Source of the DNA: Nocardia sp. NBC_01730
GTDB lineage: Bacteria > Actinomycetota > Actinomycetes > Mycobacteriales > Mycobacteriaceae
Direction of reading: 5' to 3'
Assembly: GCF_035920445.1 (NCBI RefSeq)
Contig: NZ_CP109162.1
Span: 5,766,001-5,830,000 of the forward strand
Length of the DNA: 64,000 nucleotides
Within the stretch, counting starts at the first letter, position 1, and every line of letters begins with the position of its first letter. Shown one piece after another: positions 63,984-64,000 of the stretch. The position numbers and the translations under genes are program-made. Under the pieces are notes generated by a model. It was given only the letters and a program-made list of their open reading frames with translations, did not search any database and was not told the origin of the DNA.

Positions 63984-64000
63984 ATGGCGCAATTGTTCGA
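63984..64000 (+). CDS. 5' end of a gene cut by the window edge
   Basis: ATG 63984 opens MAQLF and the frame leaves the window. AGAAGG lies about 13 bases upstream, a long spacing. The position, divergent from the TerD pair across 186 bases, suits the first gene of another unit. Too short to identify. Confidence 0.35.

Overview
The window is high-GC actinobacterial DNA, most likely a Nocardia or close relative in the Corynebacteriales. The evidence is the backbone gene order leuS ... padR/ino1, DUF5318 gene, ponA1, GT87-like membrane protein, which parallels Mycobacterium tuberculosis Rv0041 to Rv0051. It also includes an LpqY-SugABC trehalose importer, a 19-kDa-antigen-type lipoprotein, F420-type oxidoreductases, a glucosylglycerate hydrolase and myo-inositol-phosphate synthase. 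The genus is inferred, not proven. In M. tuberculosis leuS and ino1 lie a few genes apart; here about 45 kb lies between them and holds most of the accessory content.

Layout. 0.1-4.0 kb: MoxR ATPase, vWA protein and an SdpI-like membrane protein (minus strand). 4.1-7.0 kb: leuS. 7.3-11.2 kb: SDR, glucosylglycerate hydrolase, SUKH-like protein, secreted GH25 muramidase. 11.2-14.6 kb: an AT-richer patch, then a divergent pair: a uracil-DNA-glycosylase-like domain fused to an ADP-ribosyltransferase (minus), and a macrodomain protein (plus). This pair is the best candidate for an undescribed system, a DarTG-like ADP-ribosylation module. 14.8-20.9 kb: P450, AraC regulator, Tat-exported PhoX-type phosphatase, membrane protein and lipoprotein. 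21.1-26.3 kb: a tightly coupled four-gene operon (two unknown proteins, a TPR protein, a CHAT caspase-like protease), the second candidate system. 26.4-31.6 kb: Ddn-like and LLM oxidoreductases, epoxide-hydrolase-like enzyme, His-rich repeat protein, polar amino-acid ABC importer with fused binding protein and permease. 31.8-38.0 kb: PucR regulator, phosphotriesterase-like lactonase, large LuxR (LAL) regulator. 38.3-48.4 kb: sugC, then HxlR/thiolase, small membrane proteins, menC, a metallohydrolase and a DUF2786 protein, then lpqY-sugA-sugB. 48.9-60.8 kb: two paralogous class A penicillin-binding proteins flanking GyrI-like genes, padR-ino1, a frameshifted DUF1707 gene and a DUF5318 gene; then a small secreted protein and the GT87-like membrane protein. 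60.8-63.8 kb: two TerD-family proteins. The window opens and closes inside genes.

Non-coding structure includes a dispersed palindromic repeat family (four copies), a tandem duplication of paired hairpins between sugA and sugB, a strong intrinsic terminator after ponA1, and candidate HxlR and PadR operators. I saw no tRNA, rRNA, CRISPR array or complete insertion sequence. All functional calls rest on reading motifs by eye; no database search was run.
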